Positions 28,143 to 37,120 of a stretch of 52,479 nt of DNA are shown here, one piece after another. Source of the stretch: Actinomycetota bacterium (lineage in GTDB: Bacteria; Actinomycetota; Acidimicrobiia; Spongiisociales; UBA5794); contig JASJXX010000007.1 in assembly GCA_030123765.1 (NCBI GenBank), positions 1 to 52,479 on the forward strand, written 5' to 3'. The stretch's first letter is position 1. Each line of letters begins with the position of its first letter. Both the position numbers and the translations under genes were made by a program. The notes under the pieces were generated by a model that did no database searches, was not told the origin of the DNA, and saw only the letters and a list, made by a program, of their open reading frames with translations.

Positions 28143-30044
28143 CTACCTCAACGTCTCGATGTAGCTGACAATTGCGTCGATGTCCGCCTCCGAGAGATAG
28201 GAGTAGGACGGCATGATCGACCACGGTCGTGCAGACCGCGGATCGATCAGGTGTGACCTGACAAATGAGGGGTCAAAACCCTCGCGGCTGGCGACACGCA
28301 TCAGGTCCGGCCCGAACCGCATGCCGGTAACCAGCGCGGGATCCTCATGGGCGTAGTCGCCGGCGACGCTCACCGCGCCGAGACCAACATCGGTGACGAT
28401 CGGTCGGACCGACTGGGAGTGGCACTCTGCGCAGCCTTCGGAGATGTAGATTTCGCGTCCCTGGAGTTCGAGGGTTCCCGCCTCATAGGTTCGGAACCGA
28501 TCCGCCGTTAGTGACGACGCGGTGCTCGTGTTGTCCATCATCGGGAGAATTGCCGTGAAGAGCGCTGCGGCTACCCAGACGGCTGTCGCACCCCAGACGA
28601 GGCGTCTCCACGTGAGGTATCGGACGGCACCTTCGAACTGCAGGTCGTACTCGATCGGAGCCTCGGAGACTTCGAGGAGTTCGCTCGAAGTCGTCCTGAT
28701 CCGGAGTAGATATCCGACCTGAGCGATCGAGTACAGCACGAGCGAGATAGCTGCTACCCAGAGGAATGGGGCGAGCGAAGCGACGGCGATCTCATAGCCA
28801 GGCCCATAATTTGGGAAGAGCTGGCTCGACGGACCCGCGATCCAGGAGAAACCTGAGACTGCGCCCCCGGCGAGAAACGCAACGGACGCGCCGGCCACAC
28901 CGATGAGTGACCACGAGAAGTGGAAGCTCGACCCGGATGCCCTACCGCCCCTGCGAACGCTGTTCGCAGCGAATATGGCGAACGATCCACCACCCAGGAC
29001 GATGAGTGTCTCAAGGCCCGTGGTCCACGTGGAGTACTGAACCGCGCCACTCGTCGCTCGCCACGCGGCGAGGAAGTTGACGATGGTCGCTGTAGCGAGA
29101 GCGAGGCCTGCGACGACGCCGTAGCGCAACGTTGCTCGGTCGGGGATGCTGGCAGTGCGGCCTTTCAGCATCAACCCGAGATCCATGACGATCGCGAGCA
29201 GAGGGACGAATGCCGCGATCGCGAATGCAATGGTGAGGGTCTCGTACCAGTCCGGGCTCGCCGAGTAGATGAGTTCGACGCCGCCCATGAATGCCCACAC
29301 GAGCGTGAGTGACCAGAAGCCGAGCGCCGCGAGCGGCCTTGGCTCAGTGGGGTCGACGCCGCTGATTTTCGAGAAGGCGAAGTAGAGGAGACCGACAGCG
29401 AGGCTCACAGCGAAGAGCCGGTTCGTCCCTGCGTACACGAATGCTGCCTGGATCGATCCCGGGATCCCTGACATGAGCGGGATCAGTCCGAAGAGCGCTG
29501 ATGCGGTGAGCCACCAGGATGCAGCGGTGATGTACCAGCCTGCGGCCCCGAGGCGATCAGCTCGTTGCTTCGCCATCGCGGTGATGACGAGAGAAGCTGC
29601 AAGGTATCCGATGGCTGAGATCGCCCTTGTCCAGATCGGGCCTTCCTGGCCGGGGATTCCGGAGGAGAGCCCACCGATGAGGGCTCCGGCGGTCGCGAAC
29701 ACTCCGAACGCGATGAGCACTAGCGCGGTCATGGCGAGACGCTTGCGCCGCAATTCTTGACCCGTGATCTGGCTGAGGACGTAGAACGAGAGGCCGAGGC
29801 CTGCAAGGGTGAGCCATCCGCTGGCGAGTAGGGCGCGTCCGGCTGGTGCGAGCCGACCGTAGGTTGTGTACGCGGTTCCCGACAAGAGGTCGGGGAGAAC
29901 GAGCTGGAGAGCCGCGAGCGTCGTGGTCACGAGCCCGAGCACGAAGAGGAACGTCGCTACCAGTACGTACTTACCGGCCATCCTGGCCCCTCTGTCGTCA
30001 GCCTCAGCTCGGACTGGTTCATGCGGTGCAATGTCAGCGGTCAC
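28143..30044 (-). CDS. CcoN-like (no metal-ligand histidines) / CcoO fusion protein
   Basis: N-terminal region aligns by eye with CcoN (QLVLPDL..TTYGRLAPAGRA; SPDWYETL); C-terminus GREIYISEGCAECHSQSVRP...GPDLMRV...MPSYSYL is CcoO-like. GTG start at 30044 follows GGAGG; the ORF track extends to 30125. Confidence 0.75.
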   Translation of the reverse strand: MTADIAPHEPVRAEADDRGARMAGKYVLVATFLFVLGLVTTTLAALQLVLPDLLSGTAYTTYGRLAPAGRALLASGWLTLAGLGLSFYVLSQITGQELRRKRLAMTALVLIAFGVFATAGALIGGLSSGIPGQEGPIWTRAISAIGYLAASLVITAMAKQRADRLGAAGWYITAASWWLTASALFGLIPLMSGIPGSIQAAFVYAGTNRLFAVSLAVGLLYFAFSKISGVDPTEPRPLAALGFWSLTLVWAFMGGVELIYSASPDWYETLTIAFAIAAFVPLLAIVMDLGLMLKGRTASIPDRATLRYGVVAGLALATATIVNFLAAWRATSGAVQYSTWTTGLETLIVLGGGSFAIFAANSVRRGGRASGSSFHFSWSLIGVAGASVAFLAGGAVSGFSWIAGPSSQLFPNYGPGYEIAVASLAPFLWVAAISLVLYSIAQVGYLLRIRTTSSELLEVSEAPIEYDLQFEGAVRYLTWRRLVWGATAVWVAAALFTAILPMMDNTSTASSLTADRFRTYEAGTLELQGREIYISEGCAECHSQSVRPIVTDVGLGAVSVAGDYAHEDPALVTGMRFGPDLMRVASREGFDPSFVRSHLIDPRSARPWSIMPSYSYLSEADIDAIVSYIETLR

Positions 30045-30259
30045 GCTTGCAGCGTCCTCCTGATGGGGCTTCTTGTTCGTGGTATCACTCGGCGGCTGAA
30101 ACTCTAGCCGCAGACACGGCGGCACCTGTTATCGGTTGGTGATCCTTGATGGAATCGTCGAGAATTCTCGTGCTTCTTTCGACAAATTGCAGGTGAGGCA
30201 ACTTGAGTGCCGAAGCTATCGCCAGTGGCGTACAATGCCGGAGCCCGCTAGGGAGACTC

Positions 30260-30844
30260 GTGAGAAAGCACAAGAATCTCGTCACAGGAATCGCGCTCAT
30301 CGTGATCGGTCTTGCCGTCACGACCGCCGGCTCGATCGTGGTGCACATGACCGAGGCCCCGCCATTTGACAGCCTCGGCAGGGAGCTTTTCCCCAACGTT
30401 CCTCGCGGTTGGATCCTCACCACCGTTGCACAACTCGTCGCGCTCGGCGGTGTACTCGTCGCTATGGCAGGGGTCACGGTCGCCTGGGTCTACAAGCGCA
30501 CTCTCACCTGGGCTACCGCCATGCTGGGAGCACTCCTATTCACGGCTCTGATGTTCATCATTTTTGCCATCATCCCGAACCAGTTCCTGACCCTCACGCA
30601 GGCGACGCTCGAGTGGACTCCGCGGAAGATCTTCGTGACGATCCCTCTGGTCCTGGCACTGAACAACGAGGTCTCGATCTCGTACGCCGTGCTCAAGGAC
30701 ATGATCGCAGCAGGGTACGCGTCGACGATGCTCATCCTGGTCCCGGTCGTGATGTACAAGTGGCAGGAGCGACCGAAGAAGGTAGTCGCGCCGAAACCAG
30801 CACCTGTCTCGCACTATGGTCGGCCGCTGCGAGTCGACCCCTGA
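30260..30844 (+). CDS. Membrane protein of unknown function, first gene of the bc locus
   Basis: Several TM segments. GTG start at 30260 with GGGAG upstream fits better than the ORF-track TTG at 30203. Confidence 0.65.
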   Translation: MRKHKNLVTGIALIVIGLAVTTAGSIVVHMTEAPPFDSLGRELFPNVPRGWILTTVAQLVALGGVLVAMAGVTVAWVYKRTLTWATAMLGALLFTALMFIIFAIIPNQFLTLTQATLEWTPRKIFVTIPLVLALNNEVSISYAVLKDMIAAGYASTMLILVPVVMYKWQERPKKVVAPKPAPVSHYGRPLRVDP

Positions 30845-31287
30845 TGGCGAAGGAAGCCTGGCTCGAGATGCCGCCGATCCGCGACGACTATCAGCTCGCG
30901 ATCGTGGATGTGGAGTACATGGCGGCGGCTGTCAAGCCGAAACAGTTCATCCACATCGATGAGACCGAGTGCATTCTCTGCGCCGGATGCGTCGATATCT
31001 GTCCGTGGAAGTGCATCCATATACTGAGCCCCGAAATCATCACGGAGGTCTTCGGCGTCGAGGATCCGAACGACAAGCCTGAGAATCAGGCTGTGTTCCT
31101 GATTGACGACACCGAGTGCACACGATGCAAACTTTGTGTCGATCGGTGCCCGACGAATGTCATCACGATCGGGAAGTTCGGTGGTTCGCTCGCAGCGCAG
31201 ATCGACGGCTTTGAGTCCGCGCCGTGGGAGTACGACTCGGGCGGACGTGACACGAAGAATGGTCGAGCTTACGGCGTGCGCTGGTAA
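30844..31287 (+). CDS. 2x[4Fe-4S] ferredoxin-type protein
   Basis: CILCAGCVDICPWKC and CTRCKLCVDRCP. Confidence 0.9.
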   Translation: MAKEAWLEMPPIRDDYQLAIVDVEYMAAAVKPKQFIHIDETECILCAGCVDICPWKCIHILSPEIITEVFGVEDPNDKPENQAVFLIDDTECTRCKLCVDRCPTNVITIGKFGGSLAAQIDGFESAPWEYDSGGRDTKNGRAYGVRW

Positions 31288-31317
31288 GCACGACGAGAGA
31301 CTACGAGGAGAACCAAG

Positions 31318-32094
31318 TTGGCAGATGGAAACGGGAGAGGCGGCATCAAGGAAGCCGTAGCAGGGATGGGAAGTCATCTCCGCGAATCTCAGGTGTGGAA
31401 CTCGATCTTCCGCCCTGGCTCCCCGATGCGATCAGACAACAGCGATTCACCCCGGAACCGCTCATACGTGGTGATGAACAACGTGCTGTACCACCTCCAC
31501 CCGGTGAAGGTGAAGCGCCATGGTGTCAGGATCTCCTACACGCTCTGCCTGGGTGGGCTGAGCTTCTTCCTCTTCATCCTGCTCACCATCACAGGTATCT
31601 TCCTGATGTTCTACTACCGGCCAACGTCACCTCAGGCCTATTTCGATCTTCAAGCCCTCGGGTCGGATGTGGCCTTCGGGCAGCTCGTGCGCAATATGCA
31701 CAGGTGGGGCGCCCACATCATGGTGCTCACTGTCTTCCTCCACATGAGTCGCGTGTTCTATCACGGCGCGTACAAGCCACCGCGTGAGTTCAACTGGGTT
31801 GTTGGCATTATTCTGCTGCTCTTCACACTTCTCCTGTCATTCACTGGATATCTGCTGCCTTGGGATCAACTCGCGCTCTGGGCGGTGACCGTCGGATCGA
31901 ACATGGCGGGCTACACACCTGTGTTCGGTGAACAAGTGACTTTTGCGTTGGTGGGTGGAATCCAGATCACGGCAGATACGTTGCTGCGGTGGTACGTCCT
32001 CCACGTGCTCTTCCTCCCCTTCATCATGGTTATCTTTATGGCCGTCCACTTCTGGCGTGTCCGTAAAGATGGCGGCCTCTCCGGACCCCTCTAA
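31318..32094 (+). CDS. Cytochrome b N-terminal half (b6-like)
   Basis: FYYRPTSPQAYFDLQ, MHRWGAHIMVLTVFLHMSRVF, GYLLPWDQLALWAVTVGSNM, LHVLFLPFIMVIFMAVHFWRVRKDG. Confidence 0.93.
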   Translation: MADGNGRGGIKEAVAGMGSHLRESQVWNSIFRPGSPMRSDNSDSPRNRSYVVMNNVLYHLHPVKVKRHGVRISYTLCLGGLSFFLFILLTITGIFLMFYYRPTSPQAYFDLQALGSDVAFGQLVRNMHRWGAHIMVLTVFLHMSRVFYHGAYKPPREFNWVVGIILLLFTLLLSFTGYLLPWDQLALWAVTVGSNMAGYTPVFGEQVTFALVGGIQITADTLLRWYVLHVLFLPFIMVIFMAVHFWRVRKDGGLSGPL

Positions 32095-32103
32095 GGAGAT
32101 ATC

Positions 32104-32979
32104 GTGGCGCAGCTACCAGAGAGCCTCCTTAGACGGTCTGCAGAGGCGCGAGCGAAGGCGGAAGGCCGTTCCGTTGAGGATGTGCTCGCGGAGATAAAGG
32201 GCGAAGCGCCTCCTACGGCTCCTCCTCCCGCAGTCGCGGAGACACCGGCTCCGGCTGCAGGAGGTGGTGGAAGGGATCTTGACGCAGAGGCAGCGACGTT
32301 CGGTGTTCCCCGACCGCTTCTCGAACGGTCGATGTTCGCCAGGTCCAAGGCTGATGGCACACCGGTGCCGGCCATGGCGGGAGTTGCCGCCCCGGCCGCT
32401 GCAGCCACTGCCGTGACTGCCGCGCCTGCCCCGGCGCCAGCTGCCTTCTCGGGGCCACCGCCAGGCGTCCGCACGCAGCGCCTGCTGACAGTTGTCAAAG
32501 CTGGCGCGATTCAGGGGACGGGGAGAGAGCCAGAGGACAAGGTCAATGTGTGGCCACATCTGCTGGCGATCGAATTCGTGGCACTGCTGGCAATGCTTGC
32601 GTTTCTCACACTGTTGTCGGCGTTCGTGGACGCTCCGCTCCTTGAGTTCGCCAACTTCAATCAGCAGCCGAACCCGTCGAAGGCGCCTTGGTACTTCCTC
32701 GGCCTCCAGGAGCTTCTCGCGTACTTCGATCCACAGGTCGCGGGCATCATCATCCCCGGCTTCGGTGTGGCGGCGCTCGCGTTCATCCCGTACATAGACC
32801 GCAATCCCTCGGTACGGCCGTCTGACCGCAAGTTCGCTATCTCGCTCTTCACCGTGTTCTTCGTGGGAGCATCCGTGTTGACGATCTTCGGCTCCTTCTT
32901 CCGGGGACCCGGCTTCAACTTCGTGTTTCCATGGGTCGATGGAATATTCTTCGACGACCTACTGACGATTCTCGAATGA
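32104..32979 (+). CDS. Cytochrome b C-terminal half (subunit IV-like) with N-terminal motif repeats
   Basis: NPSKAPWYFLGLQELLAYFDP in the C-terminal part; N-terminus LPESLLRRSAEARAKAEGRSVEDVLAEIKGE and GVPRPLLERSMFARSKADG. Confidence 0.9.
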   Translation: MAQLPESLLRRSAEARAKAEGRSVEDVLAEIKGEAPPTAPPPAVAETPAPAAGGGGRDLDAEAATFGVPRPLLERSMFARSKADGTPVPAMAGVAAPAAAATAVTAAPAPAPAAFSGPPPGVRTQRLLTVVKAGAIQGTGREPEDKVNVWPHLLAIEFVALLAMLAFLTLLSAFVDAPLLEFANFNQQPNPSKAPWYFLGLQELLAYFDPQVAGIIIPGFGVAALAFIPYIDRNPSVRPSDRKFAISLFTVFFVGASVLTIFGSFFRGPGFNFVFPWVDGIFFDDLLTILE

Positions 32980-33836
32980 CACCTACCACCATCTTCATGT
33001 TGATCATCGTTGCCGCTGCATTGATCGTGGCTGCTGGCATCGTTGCCGTCGCGTCCAGACGTAAGGACTCCGAGGGCGCCGTCACCCAGGCCGAACTTGA
33101 TCGTAAGGCGGCCAAGGCAGACCGGGCAAGGAGACAGGCCATCGAGGAAGTTGCCGCTTCCCACGGAGGTGGCGTGACCACGACCGCGGTCATGGTGGTC
33201 GAGGCGCCAGCCGAGTACCGGGATGACGAGCCGCGCAGAGAGATCTCGGAGGTTGAGTACGGCGTCACGAGGCGGAAGTTCTTCAATCGTGCGATCGGCG
33301 CCGTGTTCGGCCTCTTCATGTTGCAGTTCGCCCTCGCAGGCCTCGCCTTCGTCTGGCCGAAACTGAAAGGCGGATTCGGAACACCCATCACGGTAGGTCC
33401 CGTTGCGGAGATCAAGGCCGAGGTTCTCCGGGAAGGAAAGGTCGTTCCCAAGGCCGTTCCAGCCGCCCAGGCATGGATCATTCCCTTTGAACTTTCAAAG
33501 CTGCCCGGTTCTTCGTTCGAAGAGATCCCGTTCGTCATCGCGGGAGGCGAGTCTGACGGCGTGGGACTCATGGCGTTGTGGCATCGCTGTGTTCACCTCG
33601 GATGTCGCGTCCCGGAGTGCATCCCATCCCAGGGGTTCGAGTGCCCCTGCCACGGTTCAAAGTTCAACCGTCACGGTGAGTACGAGGGAGGACCCGCACC
33701 GCGCAATTTCGATCGCTTCAGTGTGAGCGTGGATAGTGCAGGAAACTTCGTGATCGACACGGGAACGATCGTTCAGACGGCCAGGTCCAAGAAAAAAACG
33801 GTGGCCTATCCGCAGGGCCCATTCTGCGTGGGGTGA
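32976..33836 (+). CDS. Rieske iron-sulfur subunit of bc complex (QcrA-like)
   Basis: CVHLGCRVPECIPSQGFECPCHGSKF; extra N-terminal TM; TRRKFFNRAIGAVFG. Confidence 0.92.
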   Translation: MTPTTIFMLIIVAAALIVAAGIVAVASRRKDSEGAVTQAELDRKAAKADRARRQAIEEVAASHGGGVTTTAVMVVEAPAEYRDDEPRREISEVEYGVTRRKFFNRAIGAVFGLFMLQFALAGLAFVWPKLKGGFGTPITVGPVAEIKAEVLREGKVVPKAVPAAQAWIIPFELSKLPGSSFEEIPFVIAGGESDGVGLMALWHRCVHLGCRVPECIPSQGFECPCHGSKFNRHGEYEGGPAPRNFDRFSVSVDSAGNFVIDTGTIVQTARSKKKTVAYPQGPFCVG

Positions 33837-33843
33837 TCACGAA

Positions 33844-35427
33844 GTGAACTACTTGACCATTGTGAGCGCTGCCGGCGCGGAAGAAACCGCCGCTTTAGGT
33901 GGCGGGCTCGGAATCGGCGCGTACGCACTCATCCTCGTTGTGGCGCTGCTCCTCGGTTGGATGGGATACCTCTTCGTCAACTCTCGCCGATCCAAGATCG
34001 CGGCTCAGGAGCCGGCGCCTCTGAACTTGACCCCCGGCGTTTCAGACGACGAGCTTGAGAACAAGAAGCTGACGCGCGTGCTGCGCGCCGCTCTGCTCGG
34101 GTCGGCGCTCATGGCGATCATCATGCCGTGGTACGCCTTCAACGAACCAGGACGGCAGGAGGCATTTGCCGAGGCAGTTGTCAACCTGGACATCGAGGAA
34201 GGCGCGCACTGGTACAGCCCCGGCGGCTTCGCCTGTGCCGATTGTCACGGTCCGGCAGGGGGCGGTGGCAGCGCACCATTCAAGGAGGTTCGCTCCGGGG
34301 TCGCCACGGTGTGGGCTGTCCCGCCGCTCGACGACGTGTTCTTCCGGTATGAAGAGGATGAGGTCCGACAGTGGATCGTGTTCGGTGTCCATGGCACCCC
34401 GATGCCGGCGAACGGACTGGACGGTGGCGGGTCGATGACCGTCCAGGAAGTTGATCAGGTGATTGCCTTTCTCCGGTCTATCCAGATCAGCCAGCAAGAG
34501 GCATTCGCCAAGTCCCAGGGTGTAGCCGAGCGTGCGCTGACCCAACTTGAAGGCGGTGTCGCGGCGACAGAGAAGCTCATCGCCTTCCAGGTGGCGCAGA
34601 TCGAGGAGGTCAGAGCTGCTCCAGGGAACCTGAACGTCGTCGGTACGCTCCCTGATGACGTCAAGAACTTCCTTCAGGCACCAGGTATGTGCACGGAGGA
34701 GTCCGCGGCACTCGTCAGTACGACGTGTGACCAGCCAGGCACCGACACAGATCGGGACGGGCTCACCGATGAGGCCGAGAAAGGCCTCACCGCGATCGCC
34801 GGGGTCGCCTATCAGCATCTCAAAGAGATCCAATTCCTCGCCGATCAAGACGTGTATGGACTCGTATCACAGCGTGCGTACGACCTTCGCTTCGACCCAT
34901 TCGACGCCTTCACCGGTGGGAGCGGTGATCTTGCGGACGCCGAAGCCCTGCTCCTGCATGTGGGAACCGATGTGCTGCTGCTCTCCGTAACCGCCGAGCG
35001 TCAGGTCCCATTCCTCGAAGGCCTCGAGTCCGGCCTCGCGTTCCTCCAGGACGCTCTCGAGAAGCGCCTCTGGGAGATCGATTTTGCTGCGGTCGCATCC
35101 GAGATGGATGTGAGCGAGGGGGACGCCAGGCTCGCAGTGGGACTCTTCAACGGCTACTGCGCGCAGTGTCACACCGCGGGTTTCTCCGCCGGACCCACCT
35201 TCAGCCAGGGACCCGGAACCGGAGCATGGGGGCCGTCGCTCGTGAACGGTCGCTCCGAAATCCAGTTCCCGGACATCCAGGACCAGATCATGTTCATCAT
35301 CTCAGGGTCGGTGCACGCAAGGAAGTATGGACTCAACGGGCTCGGTTCCGGCCGGATGCCTGGCTTCGGCACGGTACTCTCCGAGCTTCAGATCGAGTTG
35401 ATCGTCAAGTACGAGAGGACGCTGTGA
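33844..35427 (+). CDS. Membrane-bound diheme cytochrome c with Ca-binding-like loop
   Basis: CADCH and CAQCH; intervening TDTDRDGLTDEAEKGL. Confidence 0.85.
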   Translation: MNYLTIVSAAGAEETAALGGGLGIGAYALILVVALLLGWMGYLFVNSRRSKIAAQEPAPLNLTPGVSDDELENKKLTRVLRAALLGSALMAIIMPWYAFNEPGRQEAFAEAVVNLDIEEGAHWYSPGGFACADCHGPAGGGGSAPFKEVRSGVATVWAVPPLDDVFFRYEEDEVRQWIVFGVHGTPMPANGLDGGGSMTVQEVDQVIAFLRSIQISQQEAFAKSQGVAERALTQLEGGVAATEKLIAFQVAQIEEVRAAPGNLNVVGTLPDDVKNFLQAPGMCTEESAALVSTTCDQPGTDTDRDGLTDEAEKGLTAIAGVAYQHLKEIQFLADQDVYGLVSQRAYDLRFDPFDAFTGGSGDLADAEALLLHVGTDVLLLSVTAERQVPFLEGLESGLAFLQDALEKRLWEIDFAAVASEMDVSEGDARLAVGLFNGYCAQCHTAGFSAGPTFSQGPGTGAWGPSLVNGRSEIQFPDIQDQIMFIISGSVHARKYGLNGLGSGRMPGFGTVLSELQIELIVKYERTL

Positions 35428-35936
35428 TGGATCGGCTATCTCGCATGGTGCAGCGCATACAGCGCGAAGAATCGGGTATCACGAAGCTTGAGACGCTCGG
35501 TCTGATCTCCTTCGTCGCTGCTCTGCTCTCCATGGTCCCCGCGGTCCGTGAGTTCGTCGTTGGGCTCATCGGCATCGTATTCGGCCAGATGGACCCCGAG
35601 ACGGGACATCCGAATGAGTTCTCGACCTTCACGAGAGGTGTTGCCATCGTCGCAGGTGCGATCCTCGTGTTCATCGGGTCCGGGTGGTTCCTGCTCTGGA
35701 CGAACCTCGGCAAGCGTCTCTCGTTCCTCCTCACAGGCGCCGCGACTTTCGGGTGGCTCGTGATCAACGGCGTCCTCTTCATCGTGTACGCACCTCGTGG
35801 GGTCCGACCGGAGAACCTTGAGGGCTTGAACTCGATCCAGGTGCGGCTCCCGGCGATCGCGATGACGGCGGGCTCGGTTGTGCTCTTCATCATGTTCTAC
35901 ATAGCGCTCCATCGCTACGAGACAGACGAGGCGTAG
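35427..35936 (+). CDS. Membrane protein of unknown function, last gene of the bc locus
   Basis: ATG overlaps the upstream stop; four predicted TM segments. Confidence 0.75.
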   Translation: MDRLSRMVQRIQREESGITKLETLGLISFVAALLSMVPAVREFVVGLIGIVFGQMDPETGHPNEFSTFTRGVAIVAGAILVFIGSGWFLLWTNLGKRLSFLLTGAATFGWLVINGVLFIVYAPRGVRPENLEGLNSIQVRLPAIAMTAGSVVLFIMFYIALHRYETDEA

Positions 35937-35963
35937 CCCGCTCCCTGTGCCTTGGAGTCTTGG

Positions 35964-36584
35964 CTACATGTGTTTCAGATGGAACGCGAGGATCCCGAGT
36001 TCTGTTGAGAGGTCCACCCTACGCACGGAGACGCCGTCGTCGGTTTTGAGTATCGTTGGGGCGAGGTTGAGAATCGATCGAACGCCGCTAGCCATCAGAC
36101 GGTCGGCGACGGACTGAGCTGTGGAGGGCGGCGTCGCGATGATGCCGATCTCCACCCGCTTCTCTTCGACGATCTGCTCCAGCTGACGGAGCGACTCGAC
36201 GATAAGCCCGTTGACTCTCGTGCCGATCTTCGCCTCGTCGACGTCGAGGACGGCCACGATCTCGAAGCTCCAGGTAGAGAAGCCCTTGTAATTCGCGAGA
36301 GCTGCACCCATGTTCCCTGCTCCGACCACGATGACAGGGTGAACGGAGGTGAGCCCGAGTACCTTGCGAATCTGTTCGCGTAGATCCTCGTGGTTGTAAC
36401 CGACGCCTCGCGTGCCCTGACTCCCGAGGTAGGAGAGGTCCTTACGAATCTGCGCTGAGTTCACGCCCGCCGCCTGTGCGAGGTCCTCGGACGAACATGC
36501 GCTGTCCGTATGGGCCATGTCGCTGAGACATCGCAGATAGAGTGGCAGTCGCGCCACCGTAGCTTCGGGAATGCTGACCTTCAT
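35964..36584 (-). CDS. rex: Redox-sensing transcriptional repressor Rex
   Basis: IPEATVARLPLYLR, VNSAQIRKDLSYLGSQGTRGVGYN, VIVVGAGNMGAALANY. Confidence 0.95.
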   Translation of the reverse strand: MKVSIPEATVARLPLYLRCLSDMAHTDSACSSEDLAQAAGVNSAQIRKDLSYLGSQGTRGVGYNHEDLREQIRKVLGLTSVHPVIVVGAGNMGAALANYKGFSTWSFEIVAVLDVDEAKIGTRVNGLIVESLRQLEQIVEEKRVEIGIIATPPSTAQSVADRLMASGVRSILNLAPTILKTDDGVSVRRVDLSTELGILAFHLKHM

Positions 36585-36697
36585 GGTACGAACCTTAGGG
36601 TCTCGAGGACAGCGGCCAGCTCTCAGTGAGCGCCGACCGGCGGCGAGCCTCCCTCTGTCTACTAATGGGGCCGCTACGGGGGTTAACCTCAGCAACG

Positions 36698-37120
36698 ATG
36701 GAGTTCGCTGACTACCTCCCGATTGCGCTGATGACGATCCTCGGCATCGCCTTTGCCGGTGGGTCGCTCCTGCTCTCAAGATGGATCGCCCCGAACAATC
36801 CGACACCAGAGAAGCTCGCACCGTACGAGTGCGGGATCGTCCCTCTTCAGGATCCCGTTCAACGCTTCCCCGTCAAGTTTTACCTCGTGGCGATGATCTT
36901 TGTCATCTTCGACGTCGAGATCGTCTTCTTGTTCCTCTGGGCTGTCCGCATGGATGAGTTTGGTTGGGCAGGGATCGCGGTAGTGGTGCTGTTCATGGTG
37001 ATGCTCCTCGAGACTCTCGCCTATGTTTGGAAGCGGGGCGCCCTTGACTGGAACGTCGCACGACGTGCCCGGTATCGAAAGGTCGTCGCCCCGGATGCTT
37101 CGATCGAAGAGGCCGCCTGA
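36698..37120 (+). CDS. nuoA: NADH-quinone oxidoreductase subunit A
   Basis: [12 protein letters not shown]...[26 protein letters not shown]. Confidence 0.95.
   Translation: MEFADYLPIALMTILGIAFAGGSLLLSRWIAPNNPTPEKLAPYECGIVPLQDPVQRFPVKFYLVAMIFVIFDVEIVFLFLWAVRMDEFGWAGIAVVVLFMVMLLETLAYVWKRGALDWNVARRARYRKVVAPDASIEEAA

Noticed and set aside
30409-31287. 292-aa ORF containing the ferredoxin
   Set aside because: The N-terminal 145 aa overlap the membrane protein gene in another frame; the ferredoxin most likely starts at ATG 30844.
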